This document shows positions 53,280 to 62,833 of a stretch of DNA of 64,000 nt, piece after piece; within the stretch, counting starts at the first letter, position 1; every line of letters begins with the position of its first letter. Made by a program: the position numbers and the translations under genes. Location of the stretch: positions 62,001 to 126,000 of the forward strand of contig NZ_MECJ01000007.1 in NCBI RefSeq assembly GCF_014596475.1. The letters run 5' to 3'. The notes beneath the pieces were generated by a model. That model was not told the origin of the DNA. It did no database searches and saw only the letters and a list, made by a program, of their open reading frames with translations. The DNA comes from Streptomyces sp. CBMA152. GTDB lineage: Bacteria; Actinomycetota; Actinomycetes; Streptomycetales; Streptomycetaceae.

Positions 53280-53350
53280 CGCTTGCCTCCCTCCAGCCCC
53301 TTCAGTACGTATGCGTGTGCCCAGTATGTGGGCGCGCATGACCACATACG

Positions 53351-53390
53351 ACAGCGGGCGGCGCACCCCGGAAGGTGCACCGCCCGCTGT
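53351..53390. terminator. Terminator of ppa
   Basis: ACAGCGGGCGGCGCACC pairs with 53374-53390 (one mismatch) around CCGGAA. It lies 18 bases past the ppa stop on the minus strand. Confidence 0.75.
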
Positions 53391-53407
53391 GGTGGATCAA
53401 AGGCGCG

Positions 53408-53902
53408 TCAGTGCGCGCCGCCCTGCGCCTCAAGGCGCTTGTAGGAAGCCTTGATCTCTTCCTCGGCCTCGGCGCGGCCGACCCAGTTGGCGCCCTCGAC
53501 GGACTTGCCGGGCTCCAGGTCCTTGTAGACCTCGAAGAAGTGCTGGATCTCCAGGCGGTCGAACTCGGAGACGTGGTGGATGTCGCGCAGGTGCTCCACG
53601 CGCGGGTCCGAGGCCGGGACGCAGAGCAGCTTGGCGTCGCCGCCCGCCTCGTCGGTCATGTTGAACATGCCGATGGCGCGGCACTTGATCAGGCAACCCG
53701 GGAAGGTCGGCTCGTCCAGGATGACCAGCGCGTCCAGCGGGTCGCCGTCCTCGCCGAGGGTGTTCTCGACGAAGCCGTAGTCCGCCGGGTAGCTGGTCGA
53801 GGTGAAGAGGCGACGGTCCAGGCGGATCCGGCCGGTCTCGTGGTCCACCTCGTACTTGTTCCGCGAACCCTTCGGGATCTCGATGGTGACGTCGAACTCC
53901 AC
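53408..53902 (-). CDS. ppa: Soluble inorganic pyrophosphatase (family I)
   Basis: This 164-residue enzyme hydrolyses pyrophosphate to phosphate. Family I features are [28 protein letters not shown] and [14 protein letters not shown] with the metal-binding aspartates. The length is right for the bacterial hexameric form. GTG 53902 follows GGAGGAGAG. It is transcribed divergently from the carboxypeptidase gene. The genome segment thus codes for both soluble and membrane pyrophosphatases. Confidence 0.95.
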   Translation of the reverse strand: MEFDVTIEIPKGSRNKYEVDHETGRIRLDRRLFTSTSYPADYGFVENTLGEDGDPLDALVILDEPTFPGCLIKCRAIGMFNMTDEAGGDAKLLCVPASDPRVEHLRDIHHVSEFDRLEIQHFFEVYKDLEPGKSVEGANWVGRAEAEEEIKASYKRLEAQGGAH

Positions 53903-54086
53903 GGGTGGCTCTCCTCCATGATCAGCACAAGCTGTGACGGTTCCTGCGTCCCCCGGGCGGACCCGGGGCACTCAGCCGGATGGGCCGCCGGTGCTGACCC
54001 GGAGTGCCATGTTCGCGGCAAGACGCAGTTCTGGTGATTAAGTGTCCCTCACGCAGGTGTGTGATCGCGAAAGGGGCTGGTCCTCG

Positions 54087-55502
54087 GTGCCGGGACCCAA
54101 GACGTGGCAGCTCATGGTGGGTGCGGCTGCCGCAGGCCTGGCACTGGCGGCCGGAGCCGTGGCAGCGGCCGGTCCATGGGACTCCGGCCAGCGTACGGCC
54201 GAGCGCGTCAGGGCCGGCGCCCGCGAGCGGACAGGTGGCGCACATCACGGTCAGGCGCCCCCCACACCGGCGCCCGCGCCCAGTGCGAGGAGCGTGCTCA
54301 CCGCATTGAGCGCCCCCGCGAGCGCCCCTGTGGACGGACTGCCCCAGGCGCTCGGCCCGCTCCTGAGCGCCCCCGGCCTCGGCCCCCAGCCCGCCGCCGC
54401 CGTGTACGACACCGCGACCGGCAAGCAGCTCTACGCGGAGCGCGCGGACGCCGCCATGACGCCCGCCTCGACCGTCAAGATCGCCACCGCCGTCGCCGCG
54501 CTCTCCGCCCTCGGCCCCGACCACCGGATCGCCACGACCGTCCTGGCCCCGGCGGACGGCCGGGCGCTCACCCTCGTCGGCGGCGGCGACCCCACGCTCG
54601 ACAAGGACGGCCTGCGCGCCCTGGCCGACACCACCGCGCGCGCCCTGCGCGGCCGGGGCGTCACCGAGGCGACCCTCTCGTACGACACCTCGCGCTACAG
54701 CGGCCCCGAGACGCATCCCATCGGCCCGAACGAGAACCTCGCCCCGGTCGTCGCGCTGATGACCGACGAGGGGCGTACGGACGATACGGACAGCGGGCCC
54801 GCGCCGCGCAGCGGGGACCCGGCCGGGGACACCGCCCGTACGTTCGCGGCGCTGCTCAAGGAGCGCGGCGTCACGGTCGCCGCTCCCCGGCCCGGTACGG
54901 CCCCACAGGGCGCCGCCGAGGTCGCCCGTGCGCTCTCGGTGCCGCTGTCCTCGCTGGTCGAGCGGATGCTGACGAACAGCGACAACGACATCGCGGAGGC
55001 GCTGGCCCGCCAGACGGCGATCGCGGCCGGGCAGCCCGCCTCCTTCGAGGGCGCCTCGCGCGCGGTCGCCGACCGGCTCGCCAAGCTGGACCTGCCGCAG
55101 GCCGCCGCCGCCCGGTTCGCCGACGGCAGCGGGCTCGACCGCGACGACAAGGTCACCGCCGACCTGCTCACCCGCCTCCTCGCGCGCGCCGCCGACCCCG
55201 GCCACCCGGAGCTGCGCCCGGTCCTGACGGGTCTGCCGGTCGCCGGGTTCACCGGCACCCTGCGCGCCCGCTTCGGCGCCGGCTCGTCCGGTACGGGCCT
55301 GGTCCGCGCCAAGACCGGCACCCTCTCCGGCGTCAACACCCTCGCCGGCACGGTCGTCGACGCGGACGGGCATCTGCTGGCGTTCGCCTTCCTCGCCGCG
55401 AACACCCCGGGCCCCGACCCGGCCCAGCGCGCCCTCGACCGGCTGGCCGCCACCCTCGCCGGGTGCGGCTGCCACAGCGGCTCGCCGAGCCCTGCCCCGT
55501 AA
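54087..55502 (+). CDS. dacB: D-alanyl-D-alanine carboxypeptidase/endopeptidase (PBP4 type)
   Basis: This 471-residue peptidoglycan enzyme (peptidase S13) has an N-terminal membrane anchor (about residues 9-30), an Ala/Pro linker, then the three active-site motifs: ASTVK (Ser128), SDN in MLTNSDNDIAEA, and KTG in RAKTGTLSG. It trims or cleaves peptide cross-bridges outside the membrane. Start choice is uncertain: GTG 54087 is preferred because the anchor then begins at once, but the frame is open from GTG 54042. The stop lies close to an inverted repeat. Confidence 0.9.
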   Translation: MPGPKTWQLMVGAAAAGLALAAGAVAAAGPWDSGQRTAERVRAGARERTGGAHHGQAPPTPAPAPSARSVLTALSAPASAPVDGLPQALGPLLSAPGLGPQPAAAVYDTATGKQLYAERADAAMTPASTVKIATAVAALSALGPDHRIATTVLAPADGRALTLVGGGDPTLDKDGLRALADTTARALRGRGVTEATLSYDTSRYSGPETHPIGPNENLAPVVALMTDEGRTDDTDSGPAPRSGDPAGDTARTFAALLKERGVTVAAPRPGTAPQGAAEVARALSVPLSSLVERMLTNSDNDIAEALARQTAIAAGQPASFEGASRAVADRLAKLDLPQAAAARFADGSGLDRDDKVTADLLTRLLARAADPGHPELRPVLTGLPVAGFTGTLRARFGAGSSGTGLVRAKTGTLSGVNTLAGTVVDADGHLLAFAFLAANTPGPDPAQRALDRLAATLAGCGCHSGSPSPAP

Positions 55503-55509
55503 TCACTCG

Positions 55510-55556
55510 GCGTCAACCCTCCTCCCCTGGAGGAGGGGACAACGTACGGTTGACGC
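55510..55556. promoter_or_regulatory. Inverted repeat over the metalloprotease promoter
   Basis: GCGTCAACC (55510-55518) and GGTTGACGC (55548-55556) form an exact 9-base inverted repeat; the right arm lies between the -10 element and the start codon. CCCTCCT/AGGAGGG inside it forms a small hairpin. This may be a dacB terminator and/or an operator. Confidence 0.5.
55545..55550 (+). promoter_or_regulatory. Leaderless -10 element of the metalloprotease gene
   Basis: TACGGT is followed by six bases and the ATG at 55557, without a ribosome site. Confidence 0.55.
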
Positions 55557-56687
55557 ATGACGAGCATCGGTGGTGCCGAGATGGTCGACTGGAACCTCGC
55601 GGTGGCGACCGCGACCCGACTGGCGAGGCCGGGCCCGGAGGTGAGCCGGGACGAGGCGCGCGCCGTCGTCGCCGAGCTGCGCCGGCATGCCAAGTCCGCC
55701 GAGGAACATGTGCGGGCGTTCACCCGGATGATCCCGGAGGGCGCCGAACCGGCCGACACCCCGGTCCTGGTGGTCGACCGGGCGGGCTGGGTCAAGGCCA
55801 ATGTGGCGGGCTTCCGGGAGATCCTGAAGCCGCTGCTCGACAAGATGCAGGAGCGCCGGGGGAGCAGCCCGGGCGGCGCCGTGCTCGGCGCGGTCGGCGG
55901 CAAGGTGACCGGCGTGGAGCTGGGGATGCTGCTGAGCTTCCTGTCCTCGCGCGTCCTCGGCCAGTACGAGACGTTCGCGCCCGCCACCCGTGAGCTGCCC
56001 GCCGGGGCCGACGGCGGCGGCCGGCTGCTGCTCGTGGCCCCCAACATCGTCCATGTGGAGCGCGAACTCGACGTCGACCCGCACGACTTCCGGCTCTGGG
56101 TCTGTCTGCACGAGGAGACGCACCGCACCCAGTTCACGGCCGTGCCCTGGCTGCGCGACCATCTGGAGGGCGAGATCCAGTCATTCCTCGGCGAGACCGA
56201 GGTCGACCCGATGACCGTCCTGGAGCGGCTGCGCGAGGCCGCCCAGTCGCTCACCGGAAGCCGCCCCGAGGGCGAGGAGGGCGACAGCGGCCGCTCCCTC
56301 GTGGAGCTGGTGCAGACGCCCGCCCAGCGGGAGATCCTGAGCCGCCTGACCGCCGTGATGTCGCTGCTCGAAGGCCACGCGGACTTCGTCATGGACGGGG
56401 TCGGGCCGCAGGTCGTGCCCTCGGTCGCCGAGATCCGCGAGAAGTTCCAGCAGCGCCGCGCCAAGGGCGCGTCCCGCCTGGACCAGGCGCTGCGCAAACT
56501 GCTCGGGCTCGACGCGAAACTGCGCCAGTACCGCGACGGGGAGCGCTTCGTACGAGCCGTGGTGGAACAGGTCGGCATGGACGGCTTCAACCGGGTGTGG
56601 ACCTCGCCGAACACACTGCCGACCAAGGCGGAGATCGCCAAACCGGCGGACTGGGTCGCGCGGGTGCACCGCAGGACGGAGAGCTGA
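55557..56687 (+). CDS. Zinc-dependent metalloprotease, coenzyme F420 biosynthesis-associated (DUF2342)
   Basis: This 376-residue protein has a zinc-binding HEETH motif (His185, His189), a downstream LLEGHADFVMD segment that supplies the third ligand, and the DUF2342 profile. Family members were named after association with F420 genes, but none are near, so that link is not shown here. It lies upstream of tilS and hpt in the same direction. The promoter is leaderless and overlaps an inverted repeat. Confidence 0.88.
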   Translation: MTSIGGAEMVDWNLAVATATRLARPGPEVSRDEARAVVAELRRHAKSAEEHVRAFTRMIPEGAEPADTPVLVVDRAGWVKANVAGFREILKPLLDKMQERRGSSPGGAVLGAVGGKVTGVELGMLLSFLSSRVLGQYETFAPATRELPAGADGGGRLLLVAPNIVHVERELDVDPHDFRLWVCLHEETHRTQFTAVPWLRDHLEGEIQSFLGETEVDPMTVLERLREAAQSLTGSRPEGEEGDSGRSLVELVQTPAQREILSRLTAVMSLLEGHADFVMDGVGPQVVPSVAEIREKFQQRRAKGASRLDQALRKLLGLDAKLRQYRDGERFVRAVVEQVGMDGFNRVWTSPNTLPTKAEIAKPADWVARVHRRTES

Positions 56688-56896
56688 CCACAACAGCGCC
56701 GACGGTACCCATGGGCCCGGGGCCCACTGGTGTCCCCCGGAAATGCGCAGGATCACCCATCCGAGGGACCGTAGGGCATGGGTAGGCGTGCAATGCTCGG
56801 GTAACGGCTCGGTTCTGTCACCATCTACGCACTCTGTGTGACCGATCTTTTCCCTCGTCCCGAGGCACCCCCCAACTTCACCGAAGGGCACCGGAC

Positions 56897-57985
56897 ATGG
56901 GTCCCCATCCTGCGGTCGCGGCGATACGCCTGGCGGTCCGCCGCGTACTCCACGACGTACTGCGCGACGCGCTCGTCCTCCAGGACGCCGCCGACAGCGC
57001 ACCCCACGACACCCCCGAATCCCCCCGTTCCCCCGAAGCACCCCGCGACCACGCGCGCGAGGGCCGCGTGAGCGACCCGCTGGTCCTCGTCGCCTGCTCG
57101 GGCGGCGCCGACTCCATGGCGCTCGCCTCCGCCCTCGCCTTCGAATCCCGCAAGCTCTCCGTCCGCGCCGGCGCCATCACCGTCGACCACGGCCTCCAGC
57201 ACGGCTCGGACCTGCGCGCCGCCGAGGTCGCCGTCCGGCTCACCGCGCTCGGCCTCGACCCCGTAGAGGCCGTCACGGTGCACGTGGGCCGCGAGGGCGG
57301 GCCCGAGGCCGCCGCCCGGGACGCCCGCTACGCCGCCCTGGACGCCGCCGCAGAGCGCCACGGCGCCGCCGCGATCCTGCTCGGCCACACCCGCGACGAC
57401 CAGGCGGAGACGGTCCTGCTGGGCCTGGCCCGCGGCTCCGGCACCCGCTCGCTGTCCGGCATGGCCGCCGTCTCCGGTACGCGCGGCCGCTACCGCCGCC
57501 CGTTCCTCCAGATCGACCGGCAGACCGCCCGCAAGGCCTGCCTCGTCCAGTCGCTGCCCGTCTGGGACGACCCGCACAACGCCGACCCCGCCTACACCCG
57601 CTCCCGGCTGCGCCACGAAGGGCTGCCCGCCCTGGAGAAGGCGCTCGGCAAGGGCGTCGTGGAGGCCCTGGCCCGCACCGCCGAGCTCTCCCGCGACGAC
57701 GCCGACGCCCTGGACGCCTGGGCCGCCGACGCCGACGCCTCTGTACGCGACGACGCGGGCGAGCTGGTGTGCCAGAAGCTGTACGCGCTGCCCGCCGCCG
57801 TGCGGCGCCGGGTGCTGCGCACGTCGCTCATCTGCGCCGGTTCACCCGCCGGTTCGCTCTTCGCCCGCCATGTCGAGGAGGTCGACCGCCTGATCACGGG
57901 CTGGCGCGGCCAGCGGGCCATCAACCTCCCCGGGCGCGTCGAGGCGCGGCGTCAGGGTGGCAGACTGGTCATCCGGCAGAGCTGA
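56897..57985 (+). CDS. tilS: tRNA(Ile)-lysidine synthetase
   Basis: This 362-residue ATPase attaches lysine to C34 of tRNA-Ile so that it reads AUA. The PP-loop SGGADS is at residues 68-73, followed by [32 protein letters not shown] and RPFLQIDR. The N-terminal 60 residues are a variable helical lead. The C-terminal domains of the longer E. coli enzyme are absent, as is usual in actinobacteria. ATG 56897 lies soon after AAGGGCACCGG. The 209-base gap before it holds no gene. It is followed 21 bases later by hpt. Confidence 0.93.
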   Translation: MGPHPAVAAIRLAVRRVLHDVLRDALVLQDAADSAPHDTPESPRSPEAPRDHAREGRVSDPLVLVACSGGADSMALASALAFESRKLSVRAGAITVDHGLQHGSDLRAAEVAVRLTALGLDPVEAVTVHVGREGGPEAAARDARYAALDAAAERHGAAAILLGHTRDDQAETVLLGLARGSGTRSLSGMAAVSGTRGRYRRPFLQIDRQTARKACLVQSLPVWDDPHNADPAYTRSRLRHEGLPALEKALGKGVVEALARTAELSRDDADALDAWAADADASVRDDAGELVCQKLYALPAAVRRRVLRTSLICAGSPAGSLFARHVEEVDRLITGWRGQRAINLPGRVEARRQGGRLVIRQS

Positions 57986-58006
57986 GCTCACGTACGTACA
58001 ACGAAA

Positions 58007-58570
58007 GTGGCCCGGGTGAACGAGAAGGACATGGGCACCGACCTCCAGTCGGTGCTCATCACCAAGGAAGAGATCGACGCCAAGCTGGCCGAGCTGGCCG
58101 CGAAGATCGACGCGGAGTACGCGGGCAAGGACCTCCTGATCGTCGGTGTCCTCAAGGGCGCCGTGATGGTCATGGCGGACCTGGCGCGCGCGCTGTCCAC
58201 CCCGGTCACCATGGACTGGATGGCCGTCTCGTCCTACGGCGCGGGCACCCAGTCCTCCGGCGTCGTCCGGATCCTCAAGGACCTCGACACCGACATCAAG
58301 GGCAAGCACGTCCTGATCGTCGAGGACATCATCGACTCGGGCCTCACCCTGTCGTGGCTGCTGTCCAACCTCGGATCCCGCGAGCCCGCCTCTCTTGAGG
58401 TCTGCACGCTGCTCCGTAAGCCGGATGCCGCAAAGGTCGCGATCGACGTGAAGTGGATCGGGTTCGACATTCCGAATGAATTCGTCGTCGGTTACGGCCT
58501 GGACTACGCCGAGAAGTACCGCAATCTCCCGTTTGTCGGGACGCTCGCTCCGCACGTCTACGGCGGCTGA
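58007..58570 (+). CDS. hpt: Hypoxanthine phosphoribosyltransferase
   Basis: This 187-residue type I phosphoribosyltransferase salvages hypoxanthine and guanine with PRPP. It has [19 protein letters not shown], the flexible-loop region SSYG, the PRPP-binding motif [14 protein letters not shown] and [21 protein letters not shown]. Starts at GTG 58007, GTG 58016 or ATG 58031 are all possible and the first is given; a weak GAAAG precedes it. The tilS-hpt-ftsH order is widely conserved in bacteria. Confidence 0.94.
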   Translation: MARVNEKDMGTDLQSVLITKEEIDAKLAELAAKIDAEYAGKDLLIVGVLKGAVMVMADLARALSTPVTMDWMAVSSYGAGTQSSGVVRILKDLDTDIKGKHVLIVEDIIDSGLTLSWLLSNLGSREPASLEVCTLLRKPDAAKVAIDVKWIGFDIPNEFVVGYGLDYAEKYRNLPFVGTLAPHVYGG

Positions 58571-58600
58571 GCCGGTAACCCGGTCGGGAACCAAGAGCCC

Positions 58601-58626
58601 CCTTCCCGCGTTGGAGCTTGGGAAGG
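58601..58626 (+). terminator. Possible hpt terminator
   Basis: CCTTCCC (58601-58607) pairs with GGGAAGG (58620-58626) around a 12-base loop, followed by CGGGTTTG. It separates hpt from the ftsH promoter region (58627-58751), where I see no clear -10/-35 pair. Confidence 0.6.
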
Positions 58627-58751
58627 CGGGTTTGTCAGCCGTCCCTTGCGGCCGCGGGTGACAATGCTGGGGTACCGTCCGAAGAACAGTCTTTACTCAC
58701 AGCAGCATTTACCTACGGGCAGGAGGGACGGGGCGTTCTCGCTCCGTATGG

Positions 58752-60779
58752 ATGGACGTGAAGCGATACTTCCGTGGGCCGGTCATGTGGATCGTGCTGG
58801 CCGTCCTCGCCGTGGTCGTGTTGATGCAGGTCGTCGGCTCGTCGGGCGGCTACAAGACGGTGGACACCTCCGAGGTCGTCCAGGCGATCGACAAGAACCA
58901 GGTCGAACAGGCCAAGATCACCACCGGCGACGAGTCGGTCATCAAGGTCGACCTCAAGGACGGCCAGAAGGTCAAGGGCAGCGGCAAGATCCAGGCGAGC
59001 TACATCGGCGACGCCCAGGGTACGAGCCTGGCCAACAAGCTGCAGGGCAAGTTCGACAGCGGGGACCTGACCAAGGGCTACACGGTCTCCCCCTCCAAGC
59101 AGAACCCGATCGTGGGGATCCTGCTCTCGCTGCTCCCCTTCGTCCTCATCGTCGTCGTCTTCCTGTTCCTGATGAACCAGATGCAGGGCGGCGGCTCCCG
59201 GGTCATGAACTTCGGGAAGTCCAAGGCGAAGCTCATCACCAAGGACACCCCGAAGACGACGTTCGCGGACGTGGCCGGGGCCGACGAGGCCGTCGAGGAG
59301 CTCCACGAGATCAAGGAGTTCCTCCAGGAGCCGGCGAAGTTCCAGGCCGTCGGCGCCAAGATCCCCAAGGGCGTGCTGCTCTACGGCCCGCCCGGCACCG
59401 GTAAGACGCTCCTCGCGCGCGCCGTCGCGGGCGAGGCGGGCGTGCCGTTCTACTCGATCTCCGGTTCCGACTTCGTCGAGATGTTCGTCGGTGTCGGTGC
59501 CTCGCGTGTGCGCGACCTCTTCGAGCAGGCCAAGGCGAACGCCCCGGCGATCGTCTTCGTCGACGAGATCGACGCCGTTGGCCGGCACCGCGGTGCGGGT
59601 CTCGGCGGTGGCCACGACGAGCGCGAGCAGACCCTCAACCAGCTGCTCGTCGAGATGGACGGCTTCGACGTGAAGGGCGGCGTCATCCTGATCGCCGCCA
59701 CGAACCGGCCCGACATCCTCGACCCGGCGCTGCTGCGCCCCGGCCGGTTCGACCGCCAGATCGCCGTCGACCGCCCGGACATGCAGGGCCGTCTGGAGAT
59801 CCTCAAGGTCCACCAGAAGGGCAAGCCGGTCGCCCCGGACGTCGACCTCTCGGCCGTCGCCCGTCGCACCCCCGGCTTCACCGGCGCCGACCTGTCGAAC
59901 GTGCTGAACGAGGCGGCGCTCCTGACGGCGCGCAGCAACCAGAAGCTGATCGACAACAACATGCTGGACGAGGCGATCGACCGCGTCGTGGCGGGCCCGC
60001 AGAAGCGGACCCGGATCATGTCCGACAAGGAGAAGAAGATCACCGCGTACCACGAGGGCGGTCACGCCCTGGTCGCGGCGGCGTCTCCGAACTCGGACCC
60101 GGTCCACAAGATCACGATCCTGTCGCGCGGCCGGGCCCTCGGCTACACGATGGTCCTGCCGGACGAGGACAAGTACTCGACCACGCGCAACGAGATGCTC
60201 GACCAGCTCGCCTACATGCTGGGCGGGCGCGCGGCCGAGGAGCTCGTCTTCCACGACCCGACGACGGGCGCGGCGAACGACATCGAGAAGGCCACGGCCA
60301 CCGCGCGCGCGATGGTCACGCAGTACGGCATGACCGAGCGGCTCGGCGCGATCAAGTTCGGCGGCGACAACACGGAGCCGTTCCTGGGCCGTGAGATGGC
60401 GCACCAGCGCGACTACTCGGAAGAGGTCGCGGCGCTGGTCGACGAAGAGGTCAAGAAGCTCATCGAGACCGCGCACAACGAGGCGTGGGAGATCCTGGTC
60501 GAGAACCGCGACGTCCTCGACAACCTGGTCCTGCAGCTCCTGGAGAAGGAGACGCTGGGCAAGGAGCAGATCGCCGAGATCTTCGCCCCGATCGTGCGGC
60601 GCCCCGCGCGTCCGGCCTGGACGGGCTCGTCGCGGCGTACGCCGTCGACCCGCCCGCCGGTCCTGTCGCCCAGGGAGCTGGCGCTGACCAACGGCGCGTC
60701 CACCGCCAACGGCGCCGCCCCGACGGACTCGGTCCCGACCGAGCAGCTGCCGGGTGTGGAGGACCGTCCCGAGAGCTGA
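58752..60779 (+). CDS. ftsH: ATP-dependent zinc metalloprotease FtsH
   Basis: This 675-residue membrane AAA+ protease degrades damaged membrane proteins and regulators. It has two membrane helices (about residues 9-27 and 118-140) flanking an extracytoplasmic domain, AAA with Walker A GPPGTGKT (about residues 213-220), Walker [12 protein letters not shown] and SRH region [18 protein letters not shown], then the protease domain with HEGGH (about residues 434-438). A Ser/Thr/Pro-rich tail of about 60 residues follows. ATG 58752 is used; ATG 58748 is out of frame. Confidence 0.97.
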   Translation: MDVKRYFRGPVMWIVLAVLAVVVLMQVVGSSGGYKTVDTSEVVQAIDKNQVEQAKITTGDESVIKVDLKDGQKVKGSGKIQASYIGDAQGTSLANKLQGKFDSGDLTKGYTVSPSKQNPIVGILLSLLPFVLIVVVFLFLMNQMQGGGSRVMNFGKSKAKLITKDTPKTTFADVAGADEAVEELHEIKEFLQEPAKFQAVGAKIPKGVLLYGPPGTGKTLLARAVAGEAGVPFYSISGSDFVEMFVGVGASRVRDLFEQAKANAPAIVFVDEIDAVGRHRGAGLGGGHDEREQTLNQLLVEMDGFDVKGGVILIAATNRPDILDPALLRPGRFDRQIAVDRPDMQGRLEILKVHQKGKPVAPDVDLSAVARRTPGFTGADLSNVLNEAALLTARSNQKLIDNNMLDEAIDRVVAGPQKRTRIMSDKEKKITAYHEGGHALVAAASPNSDPVHKITILSRGRALGYTMVLPDEDKYSTTRNEMLDQLAYMLGGRAAEELVFHDPTTGAANDIEKATATARAMVTQYGMTERLGAIKFGGDNTEPFLGREMAHQRDYSEEVAALVDEEVKKLIETAHNEAWEILVENRDVLDNLVLQLLEKETLGKEQIAEIFAPIVRRPARPAWTGSSRRTPSTRPPVLSPRELALTNGASTANGAAPTDSVPTEQLPGVEDRPES

Positions 60780-60807
60780 TCGTCTGCTCCTCGGACCCGG
60801 AATGCAT

Positions 60808-60844
60808 GCCGCGCCCCCCAGGTTTTAGCCTGTGGGGGCGCGGC
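60808..60844 (+). terminator. Terminator between ftsH and folE
   Basis: The 11-bp stem GCCGCGCCCCC / GGGGGCGCGGC has an inner CAGG/CCTG arm around TTTTAG. It lies 28 bases after the ftsH stop, so folE probably has its own promoter or depends on read-through. Confidence 0.8.
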
Positions 60845-60886
60845 GCTTTCGTACGCCCGTGCAGAGCAACGAGGAACGAGGCACAG

Positions 60887-61492
60887 ATGACCGACCCGGT
60901 GACGCTGGACGGCGAGGGCCGTATCGGCGAGTTCGACGAGAAGCGGGCCGAGAACGCCGTGCGCGAGCTCCTCATCGCGGTCGGAGAGGACCCGGACCGC
61001 GAGGGTCTGCAGGAGACGCCGGCGCGGGTGGCGCGGGCCTACAGGGAGATATTCGCGGGTCTGTGGCAGAAGCCGCAGGACGTGCTGACGACGACGTTCG
61101 ACCTGGGCCACGACGAGATGGTCCTGGTCAAGGACATCGAGGTCATGAGCAGCTGCGAGCACCACCTCGTGCCGTTCGTAGGCGTGGCGCACGTCGGGTA
61201 CATCCCGTCGACGGACGGGAAGATCACCGGCCTGTCGAAGCTGGCCCGTCTTGTCGATGTGTACGCGCGTCGGCCGCAGGTGCAGGAGCGGTTGACCACG
61301 CAGATCGCGGACTCCTTGATGGAGATCCTCGAACCGCGTGGCGTCATCGTGGTCGTGGAGTGCGAGCACATGTGCATGACGATGCGGGGTGTGCGGAAGC
61401 CTGGTGCGAAGACCATTACGTCCGCCGTGCGCGGGCAGCTTCGGGATGCGGCGACCCGTGCCGAGGCGATGAGCCTGATCATGGCTCGCTAG
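60887..61492 (+). CDS. folE: GTP cyclohydrolase I
   Basis: This 201-residue enzyme converts GTP to dihydroneopterin triphosphate, the first step of folate synthesis. Zinc and active-site residues are in [19 protein letters not shown] and [16 protein letters not shown], and the interface motif [13 protein letters not shown] is intact. ATG 60887 follows GAACGAGG. The frame is open further upstream into the end of ftsH, but that part is a shadow. The remaining folate genes lie on the opposite strand downstream. Confidence 0.96.
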   Translation: MTDPVTLDGEGRIGEFDEKRAENAVRELLIAVGEDPDREGLQETPARVARAYREIFAGLWQKPQDVLTTTFDLGHDEMVLVKDIEVMSSCEHHLVPFVGVAHVGYIPSTDGKITGLSKLARLVDVYARRPQVQERLTTQIADSLMEILEPRGVIVVVECEHMCMTMRGVRKPGAKTITSAVRGQLRDAATRAEAMSLIMAR

Positions 61493-61524
61493 CCCCGTTG
61501 CTTCGCCGGGGCGTGGGTGTTCGG

Positions 61525-61568
61525 CTGCGCGCCGGTGGGGGCTGGTCGCGCAGTTCCCCGCGCCCCTG
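61525..61568 (-). repeat. Dispersed intergenic repeat, copy I
   Basis: The core is on the minus strand at 61547-61566, 55 bases after the folE stop. Confidence 0.9.
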
Positions 61569-61596
61569 TGGGGCTGGGCTGTCGGGACGTCGACCG

Positions 61597-61638
61597 CGGA
61601 CCGTGCTTGGCTTGTCGCGCAGTTCCCCGCGCCCCTAA
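61597..61638 (-). repeat. Dispersed intergenic repeat, copy J
   Basis: The core is on the minus strand at 61616-61635, in tandem with copy I. Confidence 0.9.
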
Positions 61639-61684
61639 TAGCGGCTCTCTGGGACGTACACGCCTCCCCAGATCCCCGCTGCCC

Positions 61685-62167
61685 CTATTGCGCCGCCGGC
61701 GCCTTGTTGTCGTCCTCGTCTTCCGGGAGTTTGCAGACTCGTTCCAGGAAGAACGCCGCTGCCACCACCGCGATGCCGGCCGCTACCGAGAAGCCGGCGT
61801 AGATCGCCTGGTCGCGGCGGGCCGGGATGTCCAGGGAGCCGAGCAGGAAGACGCCCGTGCCGCCGTACATTCCGGAGACCAGGGCGGCCACCAGGGCGCT
61901 GGACTGGCCGAAGACCACGGCGCGGGCCGCCATCAGCGGCTCGACGCCCTTGGCACCGGGGCGGCGCTCGCGCTGGGCGCGCAGCCGGGCGCGGATGGAG
62001 AGCGCGGTGGCGAACAGGACCACCGCGATCACCGCGAGCACGATCGGCGCCGCCAGCGGGACGCTCGGCAGGGTGCCCAGCGAGTCCCAGAGCCGGGCAC
62101 CGGCCCAGGAGAGCACTCCGGCGACGGCGAACAGTCCCGCCAGTACGCCCAGCCGCAGTTGTTTCAC
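61685..62167 (-). CDS. DUF3180 membrane protein
   Basis: This 160-residue protein has four predicted membrane helices (about residues 5-24, 38-58, 80-102 and 122-142), a basic loop RARLRAQRERRPGAKG and an acidic tail. DUF3180 is encoded within or next to the folate gene cluster in many actinobacteria but has no assigned role. It is downstream of folK on the same strand, with 51 bases between, where a TTAGGCT motif could act as a -10. Confidence 0.85.
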   Translation of the reverse strand: MKQLRLGVLAGLFAVAGVLSWAGARLWDSLGTLPSVPLAAPIVLAVIAVVLFATALSIRARLRAQRERRPGAKGVEPLMAARAVVFGQSSALVAALVSGMYGGTGVFLLGSLDIPARRDQAIYAGFSVAAGIAVVAAAFFLERVCKLPEDEDDNKAPAAQ

Positions 62168-62218
62168 CGAAGAGTGCCCTTCGTCTCCAGAACCGATACG
62201 CCGTCAGCAGCCTAACGA

Positions 62219-62833
62219 CTACTCGGGCAGGCGCAGTTCCAGGTCGGCGCGCGGCAGCACGCCTTCGCGGCCGATCGCGGCGAGCAGTTCGGCGACCGGG
62301 CCCCGGCCGGGCAGCTGGGCCTCCGGGTCCACGTCGTGCCAGGGGACGAGGACGAACGCCCGCTCGTGGGCGCGCGGGTGGGGGAGCGTCAGGACCGGGT
62401 CGTCGCTGATCACATCGGCGTAGGCAACGATGTCCACGTCGATCGTGCGCGGCCCCCAGCGCTCCTCGCGGACGCGGTCGAAGGCCTCCTCGATGGCCTG
62501 GCCGCGCTCCAGGAGCGAGCTGGGGGGCAGCGTCGTCTTCACCACGACCACCGCGTTGAAGTACGAGGGCTGCGAGCCGGGGGCGACGCCCCAGGGCTCC
62601 GTCTCGTACACGGGGGAGACCGCCTTGACCCGCAGGCCGGGGGTGTCCTCCAGGGCGTCGATGGCGCCCTGGAGCGTCTCCATGCGGTTGCCGAGGTTGG
62701 AGCCGAGGGAGATCACGGCGCGTTTCGGGTTGGACAGGGTGACGTCCGCCGCGTCCACCTGCTCGACCACCGAGGCGGGCACCGGCTGTACGGTCGGGTC
62801 GCTCTGCGGGCCTTCGTGCGAGAACACAGTCAT
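62219..62833 (-). CDS. folK: 2-amino-4-hydroxy-6-hydroxymethyldihydropteridine pyrophosphokinase
   Basis: This 204-residue enzyme transfers pyrophosphate from ATP to 6-hydroxymethyl-dihydropterin. Key segments are ISLGSNLGNRMETLQGAIDAL, VYETEPWG, RWGPRTIDVDIVAY and LPHPRAHERAFVLVPW. A 35-residue N-terminal extension precedes the core. ATG 62833 overlaps the folB stop (ATGA), so both are coupled. Confidence 0.95.
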   Translation of the reverse strand: MTVFSHEGPQSDPTVQPVPASVVEQVDAADVTLSNPKRAVISLGSNLGNRMETLQGAIDALEDTPGLRVKAVSPVYETEPWGVAPGSQPSYFNAVVVVKTTLPPSSLLERGQAIEEAFDRVREERWGPRTIDVDIVAYADVISDDPVLTLPHPRAHERAFVLVPWHDVDPEAQLPGRGPVAELLAAIGREGVLPRADLELRLPE

